DNA of 64,000 bases from Halalkalibacter nanhaiisediminis (GTDB lineage: Bacteria > Bacillota > Bacilli > Bacillales > Bacillaceae_D). The DNA is taken from the NCBI RefSeq assembly GCF_007830185.1, contig NZ_VLKZ01000005.1:1-64000 (forward strand), written 5' to 3'. This document shows positions 36,434 through 46,520 of this stretch, piece by piece. Numbering within the stretch: the stretch's first letter is position 1; each line of letters starts with the position of its first letter. The position numbers and the translations under genes were made by a program. The notes beneath the pieces were generated by a model. The model made no database searches, had not been told where the DNA came from, and saw only the letters and a program-made list of their open reading frames with translations.

Positions 36434-37480
36434 TTGTCTTTTATCAGTGATAAACTCAACTATTATGAAAAAGAAAATAAAGAAGGTGCAGCTGTAAAGA
36501 ACAAAATGATTTCTCGGTTTACCTTTGATATTGAGACGATTATGATGACAATGAACAAGCGTATTTTTGGTCAAGATAAGGCGATGAATGCGATAGAAAA
36601 CATGTTAAAGCTCATTAAAGCAGATATCGCAGATCATGAAAGACCATTATATATTGGTTTATTTTTAGGGCCAACTGGAGTGGGGAAAACAGAGATTGTT
36701 AGGCTTTTAGCGGAAGCCATTTATGGAGATCGAGATAAATTTTGTCGCATAGACATGAACACATTAGCTAGTGAGCACTACTCTGCGGCTTTAACGGGGG
36801 CCCCACCAGGATATGTTGGTAGTAAAGAAGAAACAACGCTATTTGATAAATCCTTAATTGAAGGGACATTTAGTAAGCCAGGAATTGTTCTTTTTGATGA
36901 AGTGGAAAAAGCAAATGAAGCCGTTATACTTACATTATTAAATATTTTTGATAATGGTCGTCTTAAGATTACATCAGGTAATACAGAACTTAATTTTAGA
37001 AATTCCATCGTTATCATGACGAGTAATATTGGAGCAAAGGAAATCCTCAACCAGTCAGACCAAGAGGGAAAGTCATTTAATGAGGATCAAACAAAGAAGA
37101 TCATTCAAGAAAAATTAGAAGAACAATTTGCACCAGAATTTATAAACCGTATCGATGACGTCATTACGTTCAATTGGTTAGGCGAACATTCAGTAAAACT
37201 AATTATTGATCAAAGGCTTGATCATTTAAGAAAAAAGCTTCAAATTCATAATCGAAGTGTTCAATTAAGTGATGCAGCCAAAAATCTTATAATCGAAAAA
37301 GGTTATGACATAAAGTATGGAGCTAGATCACTTAAAAGAGCGTTTAGAAAATTTGTGGAAATTCCCGTTGCAGATATGCTCCTCCGGAAAAGTGACTCAG
37401 TAGACTCACTCGTTTTTTATGGAGATATCTCAACTGACGAGAGAGCTATTACATTTAGAGAGGTAAGAGAAAACCAATAA
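36434..37480 (+). CDS. Clp/AmiB-like AAA+ ATPase
   Basis: 348 residues from TTG 36434 with GGGAGGG upstream. A single class 2 Clp ATPase module: FGQDKAMNAIENM, Walker A GPTGVGKTE, pore-type segment GAPPGYVG, Walker B VLFDEVEKA, sensor IVIMTSNIGA, and a C-terminal small domain with GARSLKRA. Lacks the N-domain and first ATPase of ClpC/ClpB and the zinc finger of ClpX. In Pseudomonas aeruginosa the amidase operon carries amiB, a Clp-like ATPase chaperone next to amiE. The same position here suggests an equivalent; this is inference from context. Confidence 0.82.
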   Translation: MSFISDKLNYYEKENKEGAAVKNKMISRFTFDIETIMMTMNKRIFGQDKAMNAIENMLKLIKADIADHERPLYIGLFLGPTGVGKTEIVRLLAEAIYGDRDKFCRIDMNTLASEHYSAALTGAPPGYVGSKEETTLFDKSLIEGTFSKPGIVLFDEVEKANEAVILTLLNIFDNGRLKITSGNTELNFRNSIVIMTSNIGAKEILNQSDQEGKSFNEDQTKKIIQEKLEEQFAPEFINRIDDVITFNWLGEHSVKLIIDQRLDHLRKKLQIHNRSVQLSDAAKNLIIEKGYDIKYGARSLKRAFRKFVEIPVADMLLRKSDSVDSLVFYGDISTDERAITFREVRENQ

Positions 37481-37620
37481 TGATTTATCCGATTTATGCA
37501 ATAATGAAATCCCTTTAAGATTATTAGAAGTAAATTCTAAAATGGGGCAATAATTTAGTGTTAAAGTATTTTCAATTAACACAGAACCTTCTATAACTGA
37601 ATTTGTAGGTTAAAATGATA

Positions 37621-37664
37621 AAGCTGAATTTCCAAATTTTTTTGGTGATTTGGCTTTTGTTTTT
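37621..37664 (+). terminator. Terminator after the AAA+ gene
   Basis: Stem 37621-37634 with 37643-37656 (wobble pairs, one mismatch) and T-rich tail. The remainder of 37481-37828 holds only a TATAAT at 37733 that could serve ilvD. Confidence 0.65.
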
Positions 37665-37828
37665 ATCTACCACCATTTCTAATAATTTTAAAAATTATCT
37701 TCCGTACCTATTAATAATGTGAATAATTAGATTATAATCCTAAAATACGTTACGATGATATAGAGAAAGATTAAGAAAGCTTTATTTGTCAAAAATAAAA
37801 TTAGTCTCTAAGGGAAGGTGAAGAAGAA

Positions 37829-39517
37829 ATGGTAAAGCCAAATAAGGATTTGAGAATTCGGAGTATTGACATTAGTGAGGGAGAAAACCGCGCGCCGAAT
37901 CGAGCAATGCTGCGTGCGACTGGCTTTACGGATGAGGATTTTAAGAAGCCGATGATTGGAATTGCTAGTACGTGGAGTGAGGTCACTCCGTGTAATATGC
38001 ATATTGATCAGCTTGCACTAAAAGCGAAGAAAGGAGCAAGAGAGGGTGGTGGCGCTCCGCTTATTTTTAATACCATTACGGTTTCAGATGGAATTTCGAT
38101 GGGGCATGAAGGAATGCGCTATTCCTTGCCTAGTCGTGAAGTCATTGCCGATTCGATTGAAACGGTAATGGGAGCGGAACGTTTAGACGGGCTTGTGGCG
38201 ATTGGTGGCTGTGATAAAAATATGCCTGGCTGTATGATCGCAATTGGTCGTTTAAATGTACCAGCTGTTTTTACATATGGAGGCACAATTTCACCAGGGA
38301 AATCTAAGGATGGCAAAGATCTCGACATCGTCTCTGTTTTTGAAGCGGTAGGACAAAGAAATGCAGGAAATATGGATGAAGAAACTTTAAAAGATATTGA
38401 ATGTCATGCTTGTCCAGGGGCTGGTTCGTGTGGCGGTATGTACACGGCAAATACGATGGCCTCTGCTATTGAAGCGATGGGGATGAGCTTGCCTGGTAGT
38501 GCCTCCAATCCAGCTACATCACCTAAAAAGCTAGAGGATTGTGATAAAGCAGGTCAAGCGGTTGTCGAGCTCCTTCGTAAAGGGATTTACCCGAAAGATA
38601 TTATGACGAAAAAAGCGTTTGAAAATGCGATTACTGTTGTGATGGCCCTTGGTGGATCGACGAATGCATTTTTGCATTTGTTAGCAATTGCTCATTCGGT
38701 TGATGTTGATTTATCTTTAGATGATTTTGATCGCATTCGTAAAAAGGTTCCTCATTTAGCAGACTTAAAGCCTAGTGGTAAGTATGTGATGGAACATCTT
38801 CATGAGGTTGGCGGTGTTTCAGCGGTTATGAAGCTATTGCTTGAAGCTGGTCTTTTACATGGAGATTGCCTGACTGTTACAGGGAAGACGCTTGCAGAGA
38901 ATTTGGCAGAAGTGCCTTCATTAAAAGAGGGGCAAGTGATTATTCGTTCATTAGATAACCCGTTACGTGAATCAGGTTCGCTTTACGTATTAAGAGGAAA
39001 TCTAGCGCCTGAGGGAGCAGTGGCGAAGATGTCTGGTTTGAAAGTGAAAAAATTGACTGGGCCTGCGAAAGTATTTGATACAGAAACAGAAGCAACAGAA
39101 GCTGTCTTAAGTAATGAGATTCAAGCAGGAGATGTGGTCGTGATTCGTTATGCAGGACCAAAAGGTGGACCTGGAATGTCTGAGATGCTTTCCATCACAG
39201 CAATTATCGTTGGGAAAGGCTTAGGAGAGAAGGTTGGTTTGATTACGGACGGACGATTCTCTGGCGGAACACACGGACTAGTCGTTGGACATGTCGCACC
39301 AGAAGCGCAAGTTGGTGGACCAATTGCTCTTCTCAAAACAGGAGATATGGTGACGATTGATAGTGAAACACAGGAATTGACGGTCGATGTATCGGAAAGT
39401 GAGATGGAGCAGCGTTTAAAAGAATGGACAGCTCCTCCTCTTAAATATCAAAGAGGAATCTTAAACAAATATGCAAGATTAGTTTCGTCTGCATCTAAAG
39501 GGGCGGTAACGGATTAA
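37829..39517 (+). CDS. ilvD: Dihydroxy-acid dehydratase
   Basis: 562 residues of the IlvD/Edd family. Dehydrates 2,3-dihydroxyisovalerate and its methyl homologue in valine and isoleucine synthesis; iron-sulphur enzyme. Cluster ligands are seen in [10 protein letters not shown] and [16 protein letters not shown]. Full length. GGAAGGTGAAG precedes the ATG. It stands alone, away from other ilv genes; no T-box leader could be found in the upstream 350 bp. Confidence 0.96.
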   Translation: MVKPNKDLRIRSIDISEGENRAPNRAMLRATGFTDEDFKKPMIGIASTWSEVTPCNMHIDQLALKAKKGAREGGGAPLIFNTITVSDGISMGHEGMRYSLPSREVIADSIETVMGAERLDGLVAIGGCDKNMPGCMIAIGRLNVPAVFTYGGTISPGKSKDGKDLDIVSVFEAVGQRNAGNMDEETLKDIECHACPGAGSCGGMYTANTMASAIEAMGMSLPGSASNPATSPKKLEDCDKAGQAVVELLRKGIYPKDIMTKKAFENAITVVMALGGSTNAFLHLLAIAHSVDVDLSLDDFDRIRKKVPHLADLKPSGKYVMEHLHEVGGVSAVMKLLLEAGLLHGDCLTVTGKTLAENLAEVPSLKEGQVIIRSLDNPLRESGSLYVLRGNLAPEGAVAKMSGLKVKKLTGPAKVFDTETEATEAVLSNEIQAGDVVVIRYAGPKGGPGMSEMLSITAIIVGKGLGEKVGLITDGRFSGGTHGLVVGHVAPEAQVGGPIALLKTGDMVTIDSETQELTVDVSESEMEQRLKEWTAPPLKYQRGILNKYARLVSSASKGAVTD

Positions 39518-39533
39518 TAAAGGATGTACAAGT

Positions 39534-39570
39534 AAGGACTTCTACAAATTAGTAGAGGTTCTTTTCTTTC
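39534..39570 (+). terminator. Terminator after ilvD
   Basis: A 12-bp stem with wobble pairs (39534-39545 with 39552-39563), then a T-rich tail. Confidence 0.85.
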
Positions 39571-39578
39571 TTTATAAC

Positions 39579-39595
39579 TAACATTCCGCATGTCA
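39579..39595. promoter_or_regulatory. Operator-like 17-mer, copy 1
   Basis: TAACATTCCGCATGTCA, related to copies at 42166-42182 and 42374-42390 (pattern TRACAT-N5-ATGTYA). Confidence 0.45.
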
Positions 39596-39724
39596 TAATC
39601 TAACATTTTCGAATTAAAGCAGGATGAAGGACGTCTTTTCTCGAATTATTTTGTAACAAACCGTTCGAGAAAGGATGTTTTCACCATGAATCACCAAATG
39701 ATCAAGCCATTCATGTCGGTGCTG

Positions 39725-39893
39725 TGCGCTGGGCTTCGCCCTGACAAGGCTGTCGCGCCTGTCAGATACCTTCGACCTGAATGAATCAGCCAAAAGCGAA
39801 GCATTTGAAAAGAACAAATGGAGAGAAGCAAAAACGGCAGCCGACAAAACGTACCGGCTGTATGAAACGCCCGGAAAAGTGGTTGTCGTGTAA
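39725..39893 (+). pseudogene. C-terminal remnant of an unknown gene
   Basis: Open frame without start, encoding LTRLSRLSDTFDLNESAKSE and ending YETPGKVVVV-stop. GC content is well above the flanks and similar to the adjacent chemoreceptor gene, suggesting the two arrived together. Family not recognised. Confidence 0.4.
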
Positions 39894-40082
39894 GAATTCT
39901 TTTTAAAAAAGCAGCGTAATGGGCTTCGGGATGATCCAGTGTGCAACCCTTTTCTTATTCTTTTTCTTTTGCAAAATAAAGAGTATCGTCTGACATGTAC
40001 TTTTCACAAAAGTATGACTGGATAAAAATGCCGCTTTTGTTTTAAAACATACAAACACTCCCTCTGTGTCGTGTTTATTAAA

Positions 40083-40120
40083 AGAACCCTCAGTGTCCGC
40101 GCACTGAGGGTTCTTGTTCT
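40083..40120 (-). terminator. Terminator of the chemoreceptor gene
   Basis: A 14-bp perfect stem (40083-40096 with 40103-40116). On the minus strand it is followed by TTTT. Confidence 0.85.
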
Positions 40121-40197
40121 TGAGGAATGCATGCTCTTGTCTGATTTTTCCTTCCCTGCTACAAGAAGCAGTGCCTGGATGGCTGGTGGATTGAGCT

Positions 40198-41937
40198 TTA
40201 AATTTTAAACTTTCCTACCAGGTTATGAAGCTCTTCAGACATTTTGGAAAGAGCCGCGGCTGAAGCTGTAATTTCCTGCATGGAAGCGACCTGGTCTTCC
40301 GTAGACGCTAAAACGGTCTGAGTGCTTGCCGTTGTTCCTTCGGCTACTTCAGACACAAGGCCAATAGAGTGCACCATTTTTTCCGTGTCAGGAGCAACAT
40401 TCTTCACCGCCTCGAGGACCTGTTCAAACTGGACCGATACTTCCCCGATGCTTTCTTGAATGTGCTGGAATGATTCACCAGCCTGGCCGACAACCTGAAT
40501 GCCTTCTGATACTTCGGCTGTGGCATGCTGCGTTGAATCGATGGTTTTGTTTGTTTCCGCCTGAATGACATTGATCAGCTGTGTGATTTGTTCAGCGGAT
40601 TTTGTAGACTGTTCCGCAAGCTTGCGGACTTCATCTGCGACAACCGCAAATCCCCTTCCAGATTCACCTGCCCTTGCCGCTTCAATAGCCGCATTTAAGG
40701 CCAATAAGTTTGTCTGCTCGGAAATGCCGGTGATAACCTGGACAATCTGCCCAATTTCTTTTGAGTTTTCACCCAGCCCCTTTACGGCATCTGCTAGCCC
40801 TCCAACGGTTTTATTGATCGAATTCATCTGCTGAACCGCCTTTTTCAGGGATTCAACCCCTTCCGCCGCTTTTTGGGAAGCTTCAACAGCCAGAATTGAT
40901 GCTTTCTCCATATTTTCTTCAATCTGTCCTCCACCGCGGGCGACGCCCTCCGCTGCCTGAACCGTGTCTTCTATGCTTTGCAGCTGCTTGACTGTGCCTG
41001 CTGCCACGCTGTCAAGCGTTTCCGCAATTTGTTCGCTCGATTTGCTTGTCATTTCTGCATTAGCCGTTAGCTGTTCGGATGTGGCCGCTACCTGCTGCGA
41101 AGCATCCGACACCTGCTGGACAATGTGCCGCAAATTACCTGTCATGATGTTGTAATTATCAGCTAAATGGCCAAATTCGTCTTTAAAATGAATATCGACA
41201 GACTGTGTTAAATCCCCTTCGCTTGCTTTTCCAATCGCAAAACGAAGCTTGTTTATCTTTTTAGAGATAAGCTGTGCAAAGAAGTAAGAGGCAGCCAGCG
41301 CACCAATTAATGACAGAATGGCCGTAATCAAAAATTCCCTCTGCAGGCCTTCCATTCTTCTTTCATATAAAACCTCTTCCCGCCCGCCGGCACCGATGAT
41401 CCAGCCCCACGGCTCATAGTACTCCAAATGGCTGATGTACGTGTAAATAGGCTCTCCTTCATTCTGCCATATTTCTCTTGTGATGCCGCCCGTCACTTCC
41501 CGGTTTGCCCAGGTATCCCGGACCGTATATTTCCCATCTACTTGATAATCCCAAAGGTTTTGGCCTTCCGTAGGAGCGGGATGCATAGTCATGACGCCGT
41601 CTTCCTGAAAAGCCCAGAAAAACATATAGTCATTCTGCGACATTTTGGTCTGGGTGATGTCCCTGGACCCGTCAGGCATTTTCGGGCCATTGACATATGT
41701 CCTGAAAGTTTCCTGTGCCTCTTCTAACGTCATGTCGCCTGCTTCTACTCTTTCATTTAACAAATCCGCAATACCGATGACATCTTTATTCACATTGGTG
41801 AACATTTCTTCACCAAGATCGATAATTTCGTCTTTCGCGCTGTCATAGGCAATGAAAAACATAACGGTTAAAACAGTCGCTAAGATCACAAAAATAAACA
41901 GCATTAATTGATATTTTAAGCTTATTCCCTTTCTCAA
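40198..41937 (-). CDS. Methyl-accepting chemotaxis protein, Cache sensor
   Basis: 579 residues. Membrane segment at about 10-30, an extracellular single-Cache domain (about 35-200, with [18 protein letters not shown] and [16 protein letters not shown]), a second membrane segment at about 205-225, HAMP, then the signalling domain. The conserved hairpin tip is present ([20 protein letters not shown], then [16 protein letters not shown]). It controls CheA in response to a small ligand, often an organic acid for this sensor type. Codon use is much richer in G and C than its neighbours, so it was probably acquired from another Bacillus lineage. Confidence 0.93.
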   Translation of the reverse strand: MRKGISLKYQLMLFIFVILATVLTVMFFIAYDSAKDEIIDLGEEMFTNVNKDVIGIADLLNERVEAGDMTLEEAQETFRTYVNGPKMPDGSRDITQTKMSQNDYMFFWAFQEDGVMTMHPAPTEGQNLWDYQVDGKYTVRDTWANREVTGGITREIWQNEGEPIYTYISHLEYYEPWGWIIGAGGREEVLYERRMEGLQREFLITAILSLIGALAASYFFAQLISKKINKLRFAIGKASEGDLTQSVDIHFKDEFGHLADNYNIMTGNLRHIVQQVSDASQQVAATSEQLTANAEMTSKSSEQIAETLDSVAAGTVKQLQSIEDTVQAAEGVARGGGQIEENMEKASILAVEASQKAAEGVESLKKAVQQMNSINKTVGGLADAVKGLGENSKEIGQIVQVITGISEQTNLLALNAAIEAARAGESGRGFAVVADEVRKLAEQSTKSAEQITQLINVIQAETNKTIDSTQHATAEVSEGIQVVGQAGESFQHIQESIGEVSVQFEQVLEAVKNVAPDTEKMVHSIGLVSEVAEGTTASTQTVLASTEDQVASMQEITASAAALSKMSEELHNLVGKFKI

Positions 41938-42165
41938 CCTAACCCCTCCAAAATGTTCTTATCTCTTCTTCCAAGACCAGCTTCCACAAAAACATCCGAA
42001 TTTATAAAACTAAAACCTAATCTTTTTATATCACGAAGCATTATAAGTTACCATATTTATAAATCGTCCAATTTTGCATGTACAATCAAGAAAAGTATTT
42101 TTATAAATGTGAATAACTGAGCATAAACGGAAGAAAGTAAAAAAAGTAAATTTTCACTATACTAC

Positions 42166-42182
42166 TGACATCTCGCATGTTA
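42166..42182. promoter_or_regulatory. Operator-like 17-mer, copy 2
   Basis: TGACATCTCGCATGTTA, an imperfect palindrome at the right edge of the GC-rich chemoreceptor patch. Confidence 0.5.
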
Positions 42183-42373
42183 GATTTATCCAATAATATT
42201 TTTTGGGAATTAACACCAATTAAAGAACATTAATCCTTATTCGAACGATTTGGCTAGTTCATTTTATTCCTTTAATTCAAATATACAGATTAAAATAAAA
42301 TCAGAATTAGTAATATAAATCAATATATTCCCAAATTTTTGGACAATAAATAAAATATCTTGATATTAATTTT

Positions 42374-42390
42374 TGACATACGGAATGTCA
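42374..42390. promoter_or_regulatory. Operator-like 17-mer, copy 3
   Basis: TGACATACGGAATGTCA, with perfect 6-bp arms, about 160 bp upstream of the acyl-CoA dehydrogenase pseudogene. Size and symmetry suit a TetR dimer; the TetR gene at 43072 is the natural candidate regulator. Confidence 0.6.
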
Positions 42391-42553
42391 GTTATAACAT
42401 AATTCAATATAGCTTATAGTATTCTAAAATTAAACAATATTTAAAATTTAAACAAAATTCAAATAAATGATAGACATCAAAGAAAGTTCTTTGTTAAAAT
42501 AATCCATATAATAGAAATGGAAGAGAGAAAGATTTGAAAAGGGAGGGAAGTTC

Positions 42554-43037
42554 ATGGCAAATGGTTATATCCACGAAGAACATGTTATCTTTCGTAAAAC
42601 CCTTAGAAAGTTTTTAGAAAAAGAGGCTTACTCCTATTTTGGCCAGTGGGAAAAGGAAAGGCAAGTTCCTCGTAAATTTTGGACGAAAATGGGTCAGAAC
42701 GGTTTTCTTTGTCCATGGATAGAAGAGAAGTACGGGGGATACGGAGCTGATTTTGCTTATTCGGTCATATTGAATGAAAAACTTGAGCGTGTTGGTCAGG
42801 CCTAGCCTCAGGAATTTGCTTGCATAACGATATTGTGCTGCCGTACTTTTTTGACTATGGAAATGAAGAACAAAAACAAAGATGGTTGCCTAAATGCATA
42901 AGTGGTGAATATATTTCTGCGATTGTGATGACTGAACCTGGTGCTGGATCTGATCTTGCAGGTGTTCGAACGACAGCGGTTATGCAGGATCAACTGAGAT
43001 TATGAAGACAATTATTGCTAAGAAGCTAGATTTATAA
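42554..43037 (+). pseudogene. Acyl-CoA dehydrogenase with internal deletion
   Basis: The N-terminal part (MANGYIHEEHVIFRKTLRKF, GQNGFLCPWIEEKYGGYGAD) loses frame at VGQA-stop near 42802, where one base is missing before [10 protein letters not shown]. It continues to [18 protein letters not shown]. At about 42978 it jumps to the extreme C-terminus, [18 protein letters not shown]-stop, so about 230 codons are deleted. GGGAGGG precedes the ATG. In intact form it would oxidise acyl-CoA for the beta-oxidation genes that follow. Confidence 0.88.
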
Positions 43038-43071
43038 TGGAGACACACTGATGAGTCATGAGGTGAACTTT

Positions 43072-43655
43072 ATGGACTTAAAAGAGAAAAAGACGTTAAA
43101 AAAAAAGAGACTATTTTACGCTCTGCAGCAAAAATAGTAGCGAAGAAAGGGTATCACGGAGCTACAATGGAGGATATTGCAGCAGAATTGCTGATGACAA
43201 AAGGAGCTTTATATTATTACTTTAAAAACAAAGAAGATTTAATTTATCATTGTCATGAGCTCGTCCTCACGCAAGCAATTGTGGCAGTAGAACAATGTTT
43301 ACATGAAGATCTTTCTTCTCTCGATAAATTAAAGAAGGCGATTGAAACGCATGTTAATTTCGCTATCTCTGAGAAAGAAACCTTTAATTTAATTATTAAG
43401 CCAGAACAAACCTTTTCAGCTGATCAACTACATCCCATGCTAAAAAAACGTCACAAATATGCAAGTATTTTTGATGCGATTATTCAGCAAGGAATTGATA
43501 ATGGTGAATTTAACATTACAGAAACGAAAATAGCCAGGATGATGTTGCTAGGGGCGATGAACTGGATTCAACAATGGTATAACCTTGAAGGGGAGCGAAC
43601 GAAAGAAGAGATTTCAGCCATTTATTCTGAGTATTTGTCCAAGATTGTTACATGA
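43072..43655 (+). pseudogene. TetR-family regulator with A9-run frameshift
   Basis: The natural start is ATG 43072 with GAGGTG six bases upstream (MDLKEKKTLKKK). At the nine-A run 43098-43106 the frame must shift by one base to reach ETILRSAAKIVAKKGYHGAT and the HTH MEDIAAELLMTKGALYYYF. One extra A would restore a 194-residue TetR protein. An internal ATG at 43167 would give only 162 residues lacking the first HTH helices. Either a recent indel, a sequencing error, or slippage during expression. It probably regulates the acyl-CoA genes around it. Confidence 0.75.
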
Positions 43656-43743
43656 AAACATAAAATTGTAAGCGTGTTCAATTTGTTGGTGTCCTGAAAA
43701 GATGTGGCTATAAAATTATAAAAGGTTGAAAGGGGCAGAGCTT

Positions 43744-45270
43744 ATGTACATTGCTGATGAATTAAAAAAGAAGGTTGATAGTCAACCAAACCATATTATT
43801 ACCTCTTATAAAGGTAGGGAATTAACCTACTTGGAATTTTATAAGCTGGCTGAAAAAATAGCGGCTTATTTTCAAGCAAAAGGCTATCAAAAAGACGATA
43901 TTCTTGCCTTAGCTCTTCATAATTCTGACTATTTTTTACTATGCTATTATGCTTGTCAAATCGGTGGTTTTACTGTATTGCCAATCAATACAAAGTTAAC
44001 AACGCGGGAAATAGAATATATATTAAGTCATTCAGAGGCCAGAGGACTTATTTATGATAAGAGATTTGAAGAAACGATTGATGCTGTTGTACCAAAGCTT
44101 CCAACGATTAAAGAGACACTAACGACTGGTTATAGCAAAATGAATGAGAATCGAATAGAGGATATTTTTTTAGGAGAAGAGTGCAAAGTGATGCCTACGT
44201 CTAGGGAAGATGATGATACGGCTGTCATTTTTTATACGTCAGGAACAACAGGAAGACCTAAGGGAGTTATGCTAACCAATAAAAATTTAATTGCGACTGC
44301 TCAAATTTGGTCTGAAGCAATGGATATTACAAATAAAGACCGCATGCAGGTTGTTGCTCCGTTATTTCATTGTGCAGCATGTCATGTATTTAGCATTCCA
44401 ATGATTTATTCGGGGGGGACGCTCGTTATTGAAGAAGGCTTCTCACCTGCACAAGCGATCAAAACGATGGAAAAAGAAAAGGTAACGATCTTCTTTGGTG
44501 TTCCAGCTATGTACAGCATTCTTCTTACGGTTCCAGCTTTAAAAGAAGCTTCTCTACCGCATTTACGACTTCTTACGTACGGAGCTGCGCCGATGCCTTA
44601 CGAACTTGTGAAACGGGTAAAAGAAATCTTCCCAGAGGTCAAAGTACAAAATCTCTATGGACAAACAGAAAACTCCCCTGCAGCTACGACATTAAAAGAC
44701 CATTATGCCCTATCAAAAATTGGGTCAGTAGGAGAGCCCTTACCTCAGACGCAAGTTCGTGTAGTTGATGAAAATGGAGAGCAGTTACCAATTGGTGAGG
44801 TCGGTGAAATTATTGTCAAAGGACCTCAAGTAATGAAAGGATATCTAAAAAATGAGGAAGCGACACGAACAACCGTAAAAGATGGTTGGCTTTATAGTGG
44901 TGATCTCGGACGTTTTGATGAAGATGGACTCCTTTATATTGTTGATCGTAAAAAAGACATGATTATTCGTGGTGGCGAAAATATCTATCCAGTCGAGATC
45001 GAAGAAATTCTTTACGAAATTCCAGAGGTTTTAGAAGCTGCAATTATTGGTATTCCAGATGAAGTACTAGGAGAGGTTCCAAAAGCAATCGTGGTCAGAA
45101 AAGAAGGTATGCAAATAAATGAAAATGATGTTTTTGAATACTGTCAAAAACGATTAGCAAAGTACAAAATGCCTCATGAAGTGGAATTTATCGAAGCATT
45201 ACCTCGAAATGCAAGTGGTAAAGTGCTGAAAACGGTGTTGAGAAATGTAAAAGAAAAAATTGATTTATAA
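43744..45270 (+). CDS. Acyl-CoA synthetase (AMP-forming)
   Basis: 508 residues from ATG 43744, with AAAGGGG upstream. ANL superfamily: the AMP motif YTSGTTGRPKG (about 163), NLYGQTE, YSGDLGRFDEDG, hinge region VDRKKDMIIRGGENIYP, and catalytic Lys in NASGKVLK. It activates a fatty or short-chain acid to acyl-CoA for the following thiolytic pathway. Exact chain length cannot be read. First intact gene of the operon. Confidence 0.92.
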   Translation: MYIADELKKKVDSQPNHIITSYKGRELTYLEFYKLAEKIAAYFQAKGYQKDDILALALHNSDYFLLCYYACQIGGFTVLPINTKLTTREIEYILSHSEARGLIYDKRFEETIDAVVPKLPTIKETLTTGYSKMNENRIEDIFLGEECKVMPTSREDDDTAVIFYTSGTTGRPKGVMLTNKNLIATAQIWSEAMDITNKDRMQVVAPLFHCAACHVFSIPMIYSGGTLVIEEGFSPAQAIKTMEKEKVTIFFGVPAMYSILLTVPALKEASLPHLRLLTYGAAPMPYELVKRVKEIFPEVKVQNLYGQTENSPAATTLKDHYALSKIGSVGEPLPQTQVRVVDENGEQLPIGEVGEIIVKGPQVMKGYLKNEEATRTTVKDGWLYSGDLGRFDEDGLLYIVDRKKDMIIRGGENIYPVEIEEILYEIPEVLEAAIIGIPDEVLGEVPKAIVVRKEGMQINENDVFEYCQKRLAKYKMPHEVEFIEALPRNASGKVLKTVLRNVKEKIDL

Positions 45271-45295
45271 AAATAGATAAAAGGGGAGAAATGCT

Positions 45296-46483
45296 ATGAG
45301 TCATTCATATATTTTAGATGGAGCAAGAACAGCATTTACGGCTTTTGGAGGTTCTTTTCAAACGGTGAAGGCTACAGAATTAGGAACTGCAACAGCTATT
45401 GAAGCATTAAAACGTTCAGGTGTAGAAGTGAAAGATATTGATGATGTTGTCTATGGAAATGTCATTCACTCACAAACGAATGCTGCTTATCTTGCTAGGC
45501 ATATTGCATTAAATACTGGAATTCCAATAGAAACACCTGCTCTAACGGTAAATCGTCTTTGTGGTTCAGGGATGCAAGCGATTGTGTCAGCTGCCCAAAG
45601 TATTCAATTAGAACAGACGAACCTCGCCCTTGTAGGGGGAGCTGAAAATATGACGATGACTCCTCATTCGAATTTTTCTAGTAGATTTAGCGGAGTAAAG
45701 TATGGTGATTTCGAATTCAAGGATATGCTCTCATGCACGCTTACGGATGAACATGTTGGCATTGGTATGGGTATTACGGCAGAAAATCTAGCAGACAAGT
45801 ATGAGATTACAAGAAAAGAGCAGGATGAATTTGCTCTGCTTAGTCAGCAGCGCGCACAAGAGGCCATTGAAACAGGCATTTTTTCTGAAGAAATTACGCC
45901 AGTAGAGATTGCGACAAGGAAAGGAAAAATCATCGTTTCAGAAGATGAGCATGTCAAAAAGGATATTACATTGGAGCAGCTTTCTTCTTTAAAGCCTTCC
46001 TTTAAAAAAGAGGGAACGGTGACAGCAGGAAATGCGAGTGGCATTAACGACGGGGCTGCATCACTTGTCATTGCAAGTGAAAAAGAGATGCAAAAACGTG
46101 GTCAGAAACCGTTAGCGAAAGTTGTTTCTTGGGGTATTGCAGGTGTCGATCCGAATATCATGGGTATTGGACCAGTACCAGCGATTCGGCAGGCACTACA
46201 ACGTGCTGCGTTAACGTTAGATCAAATCGATCGAATTGAAATTAATGAAGCGTTTGCGGCACAATATTTAGCTGTTGAAAAAGAGCTGGGCTTAAACCGA
46301 GAAAAAACAAATGTACATGGAGGAGCCATTGCCCTAGGGCACCCAGTAGGAGCAAGTGGTGCTCGCATTGTGTTAACACTAGCATATGAGCTGAAAAGAA
46401 TGGGACTTCGCTATGGTGTTGCTAGTTTGTGTATTGGCGGAGGACAAGGGATCGCCTTAGTTATTGAGAATGGGAATGGATAA
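45296..46483 (+). CDS. Acetyl-CoA acetyltransferase (thiolase)
   Basis: 395 residues of thiolase family II. Active-site Cys in [11 protein letters not shown] (about 88), GHPVGASG histidine loop, and the second Cys in [11 protein letters not shown] (about 379). Catalyses reversible acetoacetyl-CoA formation or beta-oxidation thiolysis. AAAAGGGG precedes the ATG; 25 bp after the synthetase. Confidence 0.94.
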   Translation: MSHSYILDGARTAFTAFGGSFQTVKATELGTATAIEALKRSGVEVKDIDDVVYGNVIHSQTNAAYLARHIALNTGIPIETPALTVNRLCGSGMQAIVSAAQSIQLEQTNLALVGGAENMTMTPHSNFSSRFSGVKYGDFEFKDMLSCTLTDEHVGIGMGITAENLADKYEITRKEQDEFALLSQQRAQEAIETGIFSEEITPVEIATRKGKIIVSEDEHVKKDITLEQLSSLKPSFKKEGTVTAGNASGINDGAASLVIASEKEMQKRGQKPLAKVVSWGIAGVDPNIMGIGPVPAIRQALQRAALTLDQIDRIEINEAFAAQYLAVEKELGLNREKTNVHGGAIALGHPVGASGARIVLTLAYELKRMGLRYGVASLCIGGGQGIALVIENGNG

Positions 46484-46520
46484 TGTAGACTAAAAGATCT
46501 AGATAGAGAGGATGAAAGAA

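Larger units (their letters stand above)
41938..42553. other. AT-rich intergenic region
   Basis: No gene. GC drops sharply at about 42000. Holds two operator-like 17-mers and the leader of the acyl-CoA dehydrogenase pseudogene. Confidence 0.5.

Noticed and set aside
37481-37828. T-box leader for ilvD
   Set aside because: No T-box consensus or specifier hairpin could be found; only a terminator and a possible -10 are visible.
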